Shown: piece after piece, positions 41,067 to 50,794 of the stretch
Layout of the letters: each line of letters begins with the position of its first letter
Position numbering within the stretch: the first letter of the stretch is position 1
Assembly: GCF_047556435.1 (NCBI RefSeq)
Contig: NZ_CP180210.1
Coordinates: 1,302,001 to 1,366,000, forward strand
DNA length: 64,000 nucleotides
Direction of reading: 5' to 3'
Source of the DNA: Alteromonas sp047556435
GTDB taxonomy: Bacteria > Pseudomonadota > Gammaproteobacteria > Enterobacterales > Alteromonadaceae
Position numbers and translations under genes: made by a program
The notes under the pieces: generated by a model
Told to the model about the DNA's origin: nothing
What the model saw: only the letters and a program-made list of their open reading frames with translations
Databases searched by the model: none

Positions 41067-42860
41067 ATGTCTAAGCCTCTGGCGTTAACTGAGCTGGTTT
41101 TACGTGACGCACATCAATCTTTATTGGCAACCCGAATGCGTATTGAAGATATGTTACCGATTGCGGAAAAGCTGGATAAGGTTGGCTATTGGTCAGTAGA
41201 GTCCTGGGGAGGCGCGACCTTTGACAGCTGTATCCGATATCTGGGTGAAGACCCGTGGGAGCGGATCCGCAAGCTGAAAGCAGCCATGCCTAATACCCGG
41301 CAGCAAATGCTGTTGCGTGGTCAGAACCTTCTTGGGTATCGCCATTATGCGGATGACGTAGTCACGCGATTTGTGCAGCGTGCTCATGAGAATGGTGTCG
41401 ACGTTTTCCGGATTTTTGATGCGATGAATGACGTTCGCAATTTGCAAACCGCAATAAAAGCGGCAGTCGATTGTGGTGCACACGCTCAAGGCACCATTTC
41501 TTACACGGTAAGCCCGGTTCACAATTTGTCGCTTTGGCTGGAAATGGCAAAGCAACTTGAAGATATGGGCGTGCATTCTATTTGTATTAAAGATATGGCT
41601 GGTCTGCTTAAGCCGTATGACTGCGAAGAGCTAATAAATGGTCTGAAAGACACGGTGTCTGTGCCTATCGCGATGCAGTGCCATGCGACTACAGGCTTAT
41701 CTACTGCCACCTACCAGAAAGCAATTGATGCCGGTATTGATATGCTGGATACCGCCATATCCTCGATGAGCATGACGTACGGTCACTCAGCGACGGAAAC
41801 GGTGGTAGCTATCGTTGAGGGCACTGAGCGAGATACGGGGTTGTCACTGCCTGACCTGGAAGAGATTGCCAGCTACTTTCGTGACGTACGTAAGAAGTAC
41901 GCGAAGTTTGAGGGTAGCCTGAAAGGAGTTGATGCCCGTATCCTTCTTGCTCAGGTGCCTGGGGGCATGCTAACTAATATGGAGAATCAGCTTAAAGAGC
42001 AAAATGCCCAGGACAAGTTTGATGAAGTGTTAAAGGAGATCCCTCGGGTACGCGAAGACCTTGGATTTATTCCGCTGGTAACACCTACCTCACAGATTGT
42101 CGGAACTCAATCGGTGCTTAATGTCCTTACCGGAGAACGGTACAAAAGTATTACCAAGGAAACCGCGGGTGTACTGAAAGGGGAGTACGGTGCCACCGCT
42201 GCTCCTGTAGATAAAGAATTGCAGGCGCGGGTTCTCGATGGTGGTGAGGCTATTACCTGTCGTCCTGCGGATAATATAGAACCAGAAATGGACAAGCTGA
42301 CTGACGAGTTGAACAAGCTGGCAAATGAAAAATCTATTACGCTGGCCGAGCAACAGGTAGATGATGTGCTGACGTACGCATTGTTCCCACAAATCGGGTT
42401 GAAGTTTCTTGAAAATCGCAACAATCCAGATGCCTTTGAACCGGCCCCCGGCAACGAACCAGAAGAAGCGTCAGCACCGGCACCTAAGACCAGTGATACA
42501 GCACAGGGAAATAGTCGTTACGATGTAAAGGTTGACGGTAAAGTGTATCAGGTCGAAGTGGCTGCATCGGGCTCCCTGACAAGCGTCAAGCAGGCAAAAG
42601 ACAACACTCAGGAAGACGCTGCTCCCGCCCCGACACCGTCAGGTGATGCTCAGCATATTGATGCGCCGCTTTCAGGTAATGTATTTAAAGTTCTGGTACA
42701 ACCCGGCGATGCCGTGGAAGAGGGAGATGTGGTGATGATCCTGGAGGCGATGAAAATGGAAACCGAAATTCGCAGTGCATACACAGGCACCGTTTCCGAG
42801 GTTCTCGCGAAAGAAGGTGAATCTGTGTCCAGCGGACAGCCGTTGATCGCACTGGGGTAA
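41067..42860 (+). CDS. oadA: OadA, oxaloacetate decarboxylase alpha subunit (biotinylated)
   Basis: Carboxyltransferase and biotin carrier in one chain of 597 residues. N-terminal TIM-barrel with LVLRDAHQSLLATRMR (metal Asp) and the later metal ligands in CHATTGLS, a conserved carboxylase linker domain, an Ala/Pro-rich linker (about 470-520), and a C-terminal biotinyl domain with the lysine in EAMKMETE near residue 560. It moves CO2 from oxaloacetate to biotin for decarboxylation by OadB. TAGGAG precedes ATG 41067. Confidence 0.97.
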   Translation: MSKPLALTELVLRDAHQSLLATRMRIEDMLPIAEKLDKVGYWSVESWGGATFDSCIRYLGEDPWERIRKLKAAMPNTRQQMLLRGQNLLGYRHYADDVVTRFVQRAHENGVDVFRIFDAMNDVRNLQTAIKAAVDCGAHAQGTISYTVSPVHNLSLWLEMAKQLEDMGVHSICIKDMAGLLKPYDCEELINGLKDTVSVPIAMQCHATTGLSTATYQKAIDAGIDMLDTAISSMSMTYGHSATETVVAIVEGTERDTGLSLPDLEEIASYFRDVRKKYAKFEGSLKGVDARILLAQVPGGMLTNMENQLKEQNAQDKFDEVLKEIPRVREDLGFIPLVTPTSQIVGTQSVLNVLTGERYKSITKETAGVLKGEYGATAAPVDKELQARVLDGGEAITCRPADNIEPEMDKLTDELNKLANEKSITLAEQQVDDVLTYALFPQIGLKFLENRNNPDAFEPAPGNEPEEASAPAPKTSDTAQGNSRYDVKVDGKVYQVEVAASGSLTSVKQAKDNTQEDAAPAPTPSGDAQHIDAPLSGNVFKVLVQPGDAVEEGDVVMILEAMKMETEIRSAYTGTVSEVLAKEGESVSSGQPLIALG

Positions 42861-42863
42861 CCA

Positions 42864-43994
42864 ATGGAAAAGCTAGGTATTTTATGGAACAGCACAGCGC
42901 TGGCGCACTTTGAGACAGGCCAGCTGGTGATGATGGCAGTAGGGTGCTTGTTACTCTATCTGGCCATTGTAAAAAAGTTCGAGCCGCTTTTGCTCATTCC
43001 GATCGGCTTTGGGGCGCTGCTAACCAATATTCCGCTGGCCGGTTTCACGGAAGTGGGTGGCTTGCTTTACTACATTTACAAAATCGGCATTGATACCGGC
43101 GTATTTCCGCTGCTTATCTTTATGGGCGTAGGCGCGATGACTGACTTCGGGGCGCTTATCGCAAATCCGAAAATGCTGCTGTTAGGCGCGGCTGCACAGT
43201 TTGGTATATTTGCCACTCTGTTTGGCGCTATTGCGCTGAACATGGTACCGGGCTTTGAGTTTTCGTTAAAAGACGCCAGTGCTATTGCCATTATTGGCGG
43301 CGCTGATGGCCCCACTGCTATTTTTCTGGCGTCACGTTTAGCGCCAGATTTACTTGGTGCGATCGCGGTAGCGGCGTATTCGTATATGGCACTGGTGCCG
43401 ATTATTCAGCCGCCTATAATGAAAGCGCTGACGACACCGGAAGAGCGAAAAATTCAGATGGCGCAATTACGCCCTGTATCGCGTCGTGAAAAGATTATTT
43501 TCCCTCTTGCAGTATTGATCCTCACTATTCTCTTTTTACCGTCTGCGACGCCGCTGGTAGGCATGTTTTGCTTTGGTAACCTGATGAAAGAGTGTGGTGT
43601 TGTAGAGCGCTTGAGTAAAACCGCACAAAATGAACTGATTAACGTGGTCACTATCTTTCTTGGACTTGCTGTCGGGTCTAAGCTGTCGGCAGAAGCGTTT
43701 CTCACGGTAGAGACGCTGGGCATTCTTGGGCTGGGAGCGGTTGCATTCGCTATTGGCACGGCAACAGGTGTGATCATGGCGAAAGTTATGAGCAGACTTT
43801 CAGGCGGCGCTATTAACCCGCTCATTGGCGCGGCTGGCGTATCGGCTGTCCCAATGGCAGCCCGCGTAGTGAACAAAGTCGGTCTGGAGGCAAATCCGCA
43901 CAACTTCCTGCTTATGCACGCAATGGGGCCCAACGTAGCTGGCGTATTAGGCTCTGCAGTAGCCGCAGGCATATTGCTGGCGTTGGTAGGATAG
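42864..43994 (+). CDS. oadB: OadB, sodium-pumping decarboxylase beta subunit
   Basis: Integral membrane subunit of 376 residues that decarboxylates carboxybiotin and exports sodium ions. About nine to ten hydrophobic segments; the conserved GGADGPTAIF motif holds the aspartate essential for Na+ movement. It starts three bases after oadA. The sodium pump fits a marine or halotolerant host. A strong terminator follows. Confidence 0.97.
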   Translation: MEKLGILWNSTALAHFETGQLVMMAVGCLLLYLAIVKKFEPLLLIPIGFGALLTNIPLAGFTEVGGLLYYIYKIGIDTGVFPLLIFMGVGAMTDFGALIANPKMLLLGAAAQFGIFATLFGAIALNMVPGFEFSLKDASAIAIIGGADGPTAIFLASRLAPDLLGAIAVAAYSYMALVPIIQPPIMKALTTPEERKIQMAQLRPVSRREKIIFPLAVLILTILFLPSATPLVGMFCFGNLMKECGVVERLSKTAQNELINVVTIFLGLAVGSKLSAEAFLTVETLGILGLGAVAFAIGTATGVIMAKVMSRLSGGAINPLIGAAGVSAVPMAARVVNKVGLEANPHNFLLMHAMGPNVAGVLGSAVAAGILLALVG

Positions 43995-44024
43995 CGGCGC
44001 GACACAAGTTGTATCGATGGCCAG

Positions 44025-44057
44025 AATGGCGTGTCCGCACCGGCACGCCATTTTTTT
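44025..44057 (+). terminator. Rho-independent terminator after oadB
   Basis: Stem AATGGCGTG / CACGCCATT (44025-44033 and 44044-44052), with an inner CCG/CGG, followed by T to 44057. Confidence 0.93.
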
Positions 44058-44163
44058 AAGCAGACAATAATTAGTTAGATTGTGAGAAAAATGGTGCGTC
44101 TGAACCCCGTTAGCGGTGCTTTTTTATGTTGAACCGGTTTGTGAAGAGGAAAGGCTGCGGAAA

Positions 44164-44970
44164 CTAGCGAAGGGTTTGCTGAGGCACCAACGACTGATAA
44201 GCCATGATCAGCTTTTTAGTGAGCTCATGCTGCGGCCACCGGAATATAGTTTCAGTTTTCCCCGACTCAACGATTTCGCCGTTTTCCATCACTACGATTT
44301 TATCGGCAATATGACGGACGATACCTAAATTGTGAGAAATGAAGATAAACGCCAGCCCCATTTCCTGTTGCAGCTTTAGAATCAGGTTAACCGTTTGCGA
44401 TCGAATCGACGGATCGAGCGCGGCAAAGGGTTCATCGGCAACCAGTACTTTGGGTTGCAGCATGATAGAACGGGCCAGCGCTACGCGCTGTTGCTGTCCA
44501 TCTGATAACATATGACGGTAATAATAATAGTGCTCTCTCAGCAGTCCGACCTTTTTTAACGTCTCTTCAATGACTTTCTTGCGCTCAATATCAGACAACG
44601 TGGTATTGAGTCGAAGCGGCTCATCCAAAATCTTTCCCACCGGGATCCCCGGGTTCATCGCTTCACTACTGTGCTGGAAAATCATACGGATATCGTGTGT
44701 TCGTGATTGTTCTTTGGCAGAAGTTTTCACCCGGGCATTGTACAGCTCGTTATTCAGCAGAATCTCACCATCGTCAGCAGCCAGAGCACCAACCAATAAC
44801 TTAGCCAACAGCGACTTTCCCGCCCGGTTCTCGCCAATAATAGCAATGGTTTCGCCGCGCTTTACCGTCATATCAATGGGGCCGAGCTTGAATATTTCAG
44901 GACGCTTCAGCCAGCGCTTAGTATCGCTGTGACGAAATGTCAGTCCCTTTACCTGCATCACGTCTGTCAT
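44164..44970 (-). CDS. sapF: SapF, peptide ABC transporter ATPase
   Basis: ATPase subunit of about 268 residues of the SapABCDF peptide importer. Walker A is GENRAGKSLLAKLL (Arg-Ala where GSGKS is usual; the Lys and Ser are kept), signature motif LSDGQQQRVALARS, Walker B VLVADEPFAALD. Real start is ATG 44970 (MTDVMQVKGLTF): it overlaps the sapD stop as ATGA and has GGAGAAG upstream; the frame extends meaninglessly to 45000. Last gene of the operon. Confidence 0.92.
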   Translation of the reverse strand: MTDVMQVKGLTFRHSDTKRWLKRPEIFKLGPIDMTVKRGETIAIIGENRAGKSLLAKLLVGALAADDGEILLNNELYNARVKTSAKEQSRTHDIRMIFQHSSEAMNPGIPVGKILDEPLRLNTTLSDIERKKVIEETLKKVGLLREHYYYYRHMLSDGQQQRVALARSIMLQPKVLVADEPFAALDPSIRSQTVNLILKLQQEMGLAFIFISHNLGIVRHIADKIVVMENGEIVESGKTETIFRWPQHELTKKLIMAYQSLVPQQTLR

Positions 44971-45962
44971 AGCTTCTCCATATGTAGCGGGAAGTGGCAA
45001 TTATACGTATGGTCGTGGATTCGGCGAACGACAGGGGTGATAACGCAATCTCTCTGCGCCCTGGGGCAGCGAGGGCCCAAACGACACCCAATGGGCATAT
45101 GTTGTAGCGGCGGGATTGTACCTTCCAGAGTCGGCAGTATTGACTTGGGCGGCAGGTTTGTTCGGAAGCTTGGGGCACTATCTAAAAGCGCCTTAGTATA
45201 TGGGTGCAGTGGGCGCTTACGTATGTGCTTCATCTTACCGGACTCTACGGTCTGACCTGCATACAGGACGGTCATGGTATGGCACATGCTGGCTATCGCT
45301 AGCAAATCGTGACTGACAAACAATATTGATAACGACTTGGTCTGATTCAATCGCGTAAACAATTTAAGGATTTGTGTCTTGGTCGTGGTTTCCATACCGC
45401 GTGTAGGGTCATCGGCAATCAGCAGTTTTGGCTGCGATACCAGTGCCATCGCAATCATAAATTTCTGACAGATGTCTGTAGGCACCTGATGGGGATAAGC
45501 ACTTAGGTAGTGCTTGTGATATTTAATACCGACTTTATGTACGGTGCTGACTGCAATTTTTTTACGGTGTTGTTTTCGTTGCCAGAACCAACTCCCCTCA
45601 ACAAATTCCTCTGGGATCCCTTCTTCTAATTGTTCTCCCAGTGTTGCCGACGGGTCCAGTGCTGTCACCGGATTCTGAAATACTACTGCGATATCACGAC
45701 GCATAACTTCCCGTCGTTCTTCCGCTGTCATGCTTAATAAGCTTTCCCCTTTCCAGCTTAACCGGTCCGCAGTTAATCGCCACTGGCCAGGCAGCGCGCC
45801 AGAAATGGCTGACACAATTAAACTTTTGCCCGAACCTGATTCACCGACCAGAGCCCGGATTTCACCACTATTCACGGTAAGGTTCACTTTATCTAATGCT
45901 TTCACCATGCCCTGACCGGTGTCTATTTCCAGTGTCAGGTTTTTAATATCGAGCATTGGCAT
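44967..45962 (-). CDS. sapD: SapD, peptide ABC transporter ATPase
   Basis: ATPase subunit of 331 residues. Walker A GESGSGKSLIVSAI, Walker B LLIADDPTRGME, and the oligopeptide-transporter C-terminal motif (HPYTKALLDSAP, and CRLGPRCPRAQRDC with cysteines). The usual signature LSGGQ is replaced by HQVPTDICQKFMIAMAL, as in SapD homologues. Start ATG 45962 overlaps the sapC stop by one base (TAATG). Confidence 0.92.
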   Translation of the reverse strand: MPMLDIKNLTLEIDTGQGMVKALDKVNLTVNSGEIRALVGESGSGKSLIVSAISGALPGQWRLTADRLSWKGESLLSMTAEERREVMRRDIAVVFQNPVTALDPSATLGEQLEEGIPEEFVEGSWFWQRKQHRKKIAVSTVHKVGIKYHKHYLSAYPHQVPTDICQKFMIAMALVSQPKLLIADDPTRGMETTTKTQILKLFTRLNQTKSLSILFVSHDLLAIASMCHTMTVLYAGQTVESGKMKHIRKRPLHPYTKALLDSAPSFRTNLPPKSILPTLEGTIPPLQHMPIGCRLGPRCPRAQRDCVITPVVRRIHDHTYNCHFPLHMEKL

Positions 45963-46855
45963 TAGTGGCTTAACCTCTTACGTAGTGCTGAGCGCAATCC
46001 ATCGCCAACAATGTTAATGGCCAATACCATAAGGAAGATAGTCAGTCCCGGCAGGGCGACGTTCCATGGCGCGAGATAGGCCACATCAAGACCGTCAGCC
46101 AGTATGGCTCCCAACTCAGGCAGCGGGGGCTGCGCCCCAAGGTTTAGAAATCCCAGCGCGGATATATCGATCACCGCAATAGACAATGACAGCGTCCCTT
46201 GCACGACCAGCATTTCGATCATGTTAGGTAAAATTGAATTGAAAAAGATTTGTCGGTTACTGGCACCGTCGAGACGAGATGCCAGTATATATTCCTTTTT
46301 CATCTCCGCCCGGACAAAAGAGCGGGTATGGTGAATAAATTGCGGAATGAGAGCCAGCGTAATAGCCCACATACTGTTTACCAGGCCGGTCCCCAGGATT
46401 GCCACAATAATAATCGCAATTAGCAAAGTTGGGATTGCCATAAGCGCATCAAGCAGGTGATTGATTACACTGGAGCGTACACCTCTCATCATTCCTGCCA
46501 TGGTGCCTATGCTGACTCCAACCAGCATCGCCAGCAATACCAGAATGATACTACTGCCTAAGGTTACCCGACAGCCGTAAATGATTCTGGAGAACACGTC
46601 CCGTCCCAGCGCATCAGTCCCGAACAAGTGACTGATGCTGCCGTTTACTTCCCAGCTGGGGGGAATAAGCAATGCATCAATATTCTGTGCAATCGGGTCG
46701 TAGGGTGCAACCAGCGGCGCAAACAGCGAAAAGAACAGGAAAATTCCCAGCACGATCAAGCCAACAAACGCCACATGGCTCGCACGGAATTCGTGCCACG
46801 TTCGTTGCAGTGGTGACGGATGATATTCTTCTTCGTAAAGACTAAACTGTGCCAC
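45962..46855 (-). CDS. sapC: SapC, peptide ABC transporter permease
   Basis: Inner-membrane permease of about 297 residues (DppC/OppC type) with an N-terminal helix (VAFVGLIVLGIFLFFSLFAPLVAP) and the DALGRDVFSRIIYGCRVTL and permease EAA region (ASRLDGASNRQIFFNSILPNM). I choose GTG 46855 (MAQFSLYEEEYHPSP), which overlaps sapB by 14 bases and has AGGGA upstream; the frame extends to TTG 46882. Confidence 0.9.
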   Translation of the reverse strand: MAQFSLYEEEYHPSPLQRTWHEFRASHVAFVGLIVLGIFLFFSLFAPLVAPYDPIAQNIDALLIPPSWEVNGSISHLFGTDALGRDVFSRIIYGCRVTLGSSIILVLLAMLVGVSIGTMAGMMRGVRSSVINHLLDALMAIPTLLIAIIIVAILGTGLVNSMWAITLALIPQFIHHTRSFVRAEMKKEYILASRLDGASNRQIFFNSILPNMIEMLVVQGTLSLSIAVIDISALGFLNLGAQPPLPELGAILADGLDVAYLAPWNVALPGLTIFLMVLAINIVGDGLRSALRKRLSH

Positions 46856-47873
46856 GTTCGTATTTTTCCCTGCTTGGATCAATGAGCCGGTTAAATAGGT
46901 CGATCAGAATGGTCAGTGTAATGACCAGGGTAGATACCGCAAGCATACCAACTCTGAGAGCCGGGTAGTCGCGTTGATAGATTGCCTGAATCAGCCAGTT
47001 TCCAATACCTGGCCAGGAAAACAAGGTTTCTACAATCATCGCGTTGGTGATTAGCGTGGTAATCTGAATTGCCATCAAAGGCAAAATTGGCAGCAGGGCG
47101 TTACGCAGAATGTGACGCGAAAAAATCTGCCAGCGTGACAAGCCGCGTGAGCGGGCAGCAGTGATATAGGGGCGACTGAGCACGTCAATCACTGAGCGTC
47201 GGGTGAGGCGTATCATGGCGGCAGTTGTAATGATTGCAATGGCAAGTGTTGGCAGTACCATGTGGTGCAAAGCGTCACGAAATGCCAGGCTACGGTCGAT
47301 ATCTTTGACCAGCAATGTATCGATAAGAATAAAGCCTGTTACGTTGGGAATATCGAAAAGCAGACTAATTCTGCCGGATAGCGGTGCAACTCCCAGTTCC
47401 AGGCTGAATACCAGAATGAATACCAGCGCCAGCCAGTATACGGGGAACGAATAACTGAAAAGGCTGATTGAGTTTATGGTGTGATCTGCCGTCGTATAGC
47501 TTTTCATTCCCGCGTAATAGCCCACTGGAATACCAATAACAATAGCGATTAGCATTGCATAGGTACTCAGTTCAATTGTGGCGGGCATGGCAATACCGAT
47601 TTCATCACGAAGCGGCAGCCCGGAAATGAAGCTGTAGCCCCAGTTACCGTTTAGTAATTGTCCAAGATAATGAATAAACTGAAATACGTAACCCTGATCC
47701 AGCTTATACTGTCTTGCTAAGGCCTCACGCTGAATCTCGTTCTGTGGCGTGATACCGGTAAGATTGGTTAGCACGTCACCGGGAAAAAGGTACGCCAGCG
47801 AGAAGGACAGCGCCGCCAGCACCAGCAGTGTCAATACAAACAACGTCAGGTATCGGGTAAGAATAGTAATCAC
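46842..47873 (-). CDS. sapB: SapB, peptide ABC transporter permease
   Basis: Inner-membrane permease of 343 residues (DppB/OppB type). It has an N-terminal helix (YLTLFVLTLLVLAALSFSLAYLFPGD), the family GLPLRDEIGIAMPATIELS segment and the EAA loop (ITAARSRGLSRWQIFSRHILRNALLPILP). GTG 47873 overlaps the sapA stop as GTGA. Confidence 0.92.
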   Translation of the reverse strand: MITILTRYLTLFVLTLLVLAALSFSLAYLFPGDVLTNLTGITPQNEIQREALARQYKLDQGYVFQFIHYLGQLLNGNWGYSFISGLPLRDEIGIAMPATIELSTYAMLIAIVIGIPVGYYAGMKSYTTADHTINSISLFSYSFPVYWLALVFILVFSLELGVAPLSGRISLLFDIPNVTGFILIDTLLVKDIDRSLAFRDALHHMVLPTLAIAIITTAAMIRLTRRSVIDVLSRPYITAARSRGLSRWQIFSRHILRNALLPILPLMAIQITTLITNAMIVETLFSWPGIGNWLIQAIYQRDYPALRVGMLAVSTLVITLTILIDLFNRLIDPSREKYERGTV

Positions 47874-49492
47874 AGCGCTTTTGATACCCCACCAAATCTG
47901 ACTCCACCATAAGGGTTTATTGTCATGCCCTCCAGTTCATCCCGATAAGCGCGATACCGATAGGCATGTGCGATGGGAACAATGGGAAGTTGTTCATAGA
48001 GCAAGCGGTTGACCTGCTGATAGATAGCTTTACGTTGTGCGGTGTCTTCGGTCTGAAGGGCTTCGTTGAGCAACGTATCGTAGTCATTATTACACCACAT
48101 GGCGCGATTCGTGCCGGAAGGGATCGCACCACAACTCAGCAGTGGCCGATAAAAGTTGTCAGGGTCGCCGTTATCAGCTGACCAGCCAATCAATACGGAG
48201 TCGTGCAGTCCCTCACGCAAATGACGCCGGAACGTGGTCCAGTCGTAGGTAACTATCGTCGCGCGAATACCTACATCAGCCAGGTAACGCTGGATGAGCT
48301 CGGCCATCTTAGCGGCATTAGGATTGTAGGCCCGTTCTACCGGCATCGCCCAGATCGTCATGGTGAAGCCCGGCTCTACGCCGGCGTCATCCAATAATTT
48401 GCGGGCCAGCACCGGGTTATAAGCAGTATCGTCAGCGTCAGCCTGATACGCCCAGCTTGCGCCCGGTAAAAGTGTTTTTGCCCGGGTGGCACTGCCAAGA
48501 TACACCGCTTCTAACAACGTGTTTTTATCTATCGCAAAGGCCAGTGCCCGGCGGACATCAGGATTGTCAAAGGGCGGGCGCTGAGTGTTGAAAGCCCAGA
48601 AGCCAATGTTGAGCCCGGGTTTTTCTGCCAGTAATAAATTTTCACGATTGCGGATTATATCCAGCTCCGTCTGTGCAGGAAATGCAATCGCATCACATTC
48701 ACTGGTAATCAATTTCGCGAGACGTAACGAACTTTTTGGTGTGATGTCGTAAATCAGGTGTTCGGCAGTAATTTCATCTTTCCAGTATGCGTCGTTACGC
48801 TGATAACGGATAAAGTGGTCCTTACGATAACTGTCGTACTTAAACGGGCCAGTGCCGACAGGGAAGTGATCTATTCGCTCTGGCACACCCCGGTTCAACA
48901 GCTGTTGGGCATACTCTTCTGAAAGAATGATAGAAAAGTCGGTTGCCAGGTTGGCCAGAAACGAGCTGTCCCTGCGCTGTAAAGTGATTTCGACCCGGTA
49001 GCCGTTAATACGTGACACGCTGGTTATATTTTCCGCCAGCCCGAGACTTTCAAAGTAGGGGTAACGGCCGCCGGACACATTGTGATAAGGGTGCGACGGC
49101 AAGCGCCAGCGATTGATACTGAACAGCACGTCATCGGCGTTGAACGTCCGGCTTGGTGTGAAATAGTCAGTAGTGTGAAAGTTAACGTCTTTACGTAACT
49201 GAAACGTGTAGGTCAACCCGTCATCTGAGATCAGCCAGCTTTCAGCAAGGCTGGGAATAATGCGACCTGTGTCAGGTTCAAAATCTAACAGTCGCCCATA
49301 AATCTGATGGGAAGTGGCATCGGAGGTCGTCCCAGAAGTATCTAACTGAGGATTAAAGTTAACTGGGTTACTTTCTGAGCAGTATACAATTCCTGACTGA
49401 TAAAAAGACTCCTGAGGACTTTTGGAGCACGCAGTAACACACAGCGCAGTGGTCAGAATGACACAACAACGTCTGATAAAACCTGCAAACAT
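47870..49492 (-). CDS. sapA: SapA, peptide-binding lipoprotein
   Basis: Solute-binding protein of 540 residues (SBP family 5). Instead of a simple Sec signal it has a lipobox, CVILTTALCVTAC (Cys at about residue 22), so it is predicted to be membrane-anchored. Family segments: IYGRLLDFEPDTGRIIPSLAESWLISDDGLTYTFQLRKDVNFH (about 64-106) and the C-terminal YLADVGIRATIVTYDWTTF...IGWSADNGDPDNFY. It begins two bases after the pspF stop on the same strand, implying co-transcription. Confidence 0.92.
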   Translation of the reverse strand: MFAGFIRRCCVILTTALCVTACSKSPQESFYQSGIVYCSESNPVNFNPQLDTSGTTSDATSHQIYGRLLDFEPDTGRIIPSLAESWLISDDGLTYTFQLRKDVNFHTTDYFTPSRTFNADDVLFSINRWRLPSHPYHNVSGGRYPYFESLGLAENITSVSRINGYRVEITLQRRDSSFLANLATDFSIILSEEYAQQLLNRGVPERIDHFPVGTGPFKYDSYRKDHFIRYQRNDAYWKDEITAEHLIYDITPKSSLRLAKLITSECDAIAFPAQTELDIIRNRENLLLAEKPGLNIGFWAFNTQRPPFDNPDVRRALAFAIDKNTLLEAVYLGSATRAKTLLPGASWAYQADADDTAYNPVLARKLLDDAGVEPGFTMTIWAMPVERAYNPNAAKMAELIQRYLADVGIRATIVTYDWTTFRRHLREGLHDSVLIGWSADNGDPDNFYRPLLSCGAIPSGTNRAMWCNNDYDTLLNEALQTEDTAQRKAIYQQVNRLLYEQLPIVPIAHAYRYRAYRDELEGMTINPYGGVRFGGVSKAL

Positions 49493-49494
49493 GC

Positions 49495-50607
49495 TCAGGA
49501 TCCCATTGATTCTGCGGAAGAGTCCAACAGATTATATTTCTTTAGATAACCTCGCAACTGATGATAAGTAAGACTGAGCTTTTCAGCGGTCTTTTTCTGA
49601 TTGTACTGACTATCTTCGAGAGCTTGCTGGAGCATCTCTATCTCGAACTGCTGTGAACGTTCTTTAAGATCGATTGGATAACTAAGTGGTTCTGGCGCTG
49701 TTGCGACAGCAGGCTCATTGGCGGCGATAATTTCTGATGGCTCACTGTTAACTGGCGCTGCAGGTGCGGGCGAACTGATCCGATCGGCCGTTTTGATGCG
49801 TGATTTTGGCCTGAACGGAGATTCGAAGGGGTCAAGGGATATTTCATGCACTGGCAGATGCGGGTTGTTTGTGCGGTAAACCGCTCTTTCCACCACGTTT
49901 TTCAATTCACGAATGTTGCCGGGCCAGTCATATTCCAACAGTATCCGTCTGGCTTTTTCCGTAAACCCGCTGAATAGCTCCATCTCCAGTTCGCGGGCCA
50001 TATTAATGGCGAAATGTTCAGCCAGCATCATAATGTCCTCACGGCGCTCGCGAAGCGGTGGGATAGTGATAACGTCGAACGCCAGTCGATCTAACAGGTC
50101 TGCACGAAATTCGCCTGCGTCAGCCAGTGCAGGTAAGTCTTCGTTGGTTGCGGCAACCAGACGTACGTCGGTTTTTATGGTTTTACTTCCGCCTACACGC
50201 TCAAACTCACCGTATTCAATAACGCGAAGCAATTTTTCCTGAATCAACCCCGATGTATTTGCCAGTTCATCTAAAAATAATGTGCCATTGTGAGCTACTT
50301 CAAAACGCCCCTCACGACGTTTAGCCGCCCCCGTAAACGCCCCGGCTTCGTAACCGAATAACTCGCTTTCTAACAGGCTTTCATTTAGCGCCGCGCAGTT
50401 TAGCTTAAGGTAGTTCTGGTCCCACCGGTGAGACAGGTAGTGCAAGCGCGCAGCAATCAGCTCTTTACCCGTGCCGCGCTCACCGATTACCAATACTGGT
50501 TTATTCAATGGCGCGAGTTGTGAAATTTGTTCCAGCACTTCCAGAAAACTGTTTGCCTGGCCCAGTAAATTATCCTGTTGTCGGTAGCGACTCATTAATT
50601 CCCTCAA
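49495..50607 (-). CDS. pspF: PspF, sigma-54 activator of the phage-shock operon
   Basis: Enhancer-binding protein of 370 residues without an N-terminal receiver. The AAA+ domain has Walker A GERGTGKELIAARLH, the sigma-54 contact loop GAFTGA (in YEAGAFTGAAKRREG), and Walker B TLFLDELAN. The C-terminal Fis-type HTH is QKKTAEKLSLTYHQLRGYLKKYN. A Pro/Ala/Glu-rich linker (about 270-310) makes it longer than E. coli PspF. PspA normally binds and inhibits it. It is divergent from pspA and upstream of sapA. Confidence 0.95.
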   Translation of the reverse strand: MRELMSRYRQQDNLLGQANSFLEVLEQISQLAPLNKPVLVIGERGTGKELIAARLHYLSHRWDQNYLKLNCAALNESLLESELFGYEAGAFTGAAKRREGRFEVAHNGTLFLDELANTSGLIQEKLLRVIEYGEFERVGGSKTIKTDVRLVAATNEDLPALADAGEFRADLLDRLAFDVITIPPLRERREDIMMLAEHFAINMARELEMELFSGFTEKARRILLEYDWPGNIRELKNVVERAVYRTNNPHLPVHEISLDPFESPFRPKSRIKTADRISSPAPAAPVNSEPSEIIAANEPAVATAPEPLSYPIDLKERSQQFEIEMLQQALEDSQYNQKKTAEKLSLTYHQLRGYLKKYNLLDSSAESMGS

Positions 50608-50719
50608 ATGTTAGTCATTTCGACCAATTAATAGTGTAGTTTAAAATGACTTCAGATTCGATAAGTATTTATACACAAAAAAGCGCTTAAGTAACAACAG
50701 GTTAAAAAACCGGACTGAT

Positions 50720-50735
50720 TGGCAAGCAATTTGAA
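50720..50735 (+). promoter_or_regulatory. Sigma-54 promoter of pspABC
   Basis: TGGCAAGCAATTTGAA matches the sigma-54 consensus TGGCAxG-N4-TTGCW except for one base in the -12 element. It is 59 bases before the pspA start and directly downstream of the divergent pspF, its expected activator. Confidence 0.8.
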
Positions 50736-50794
50736 TAGTACTATCCAACGAATGCCTTAGTGCATCTTTTCAACACGAGTTAGAGGTAAATATT

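Noticed and set aside
43454..44005. Minus-strand 183-codon frame inside oadB
   Set aside because: Antisense to a conserved membrane protein; composition (Ala, Thr, Pro) is typical of a shadow frame.
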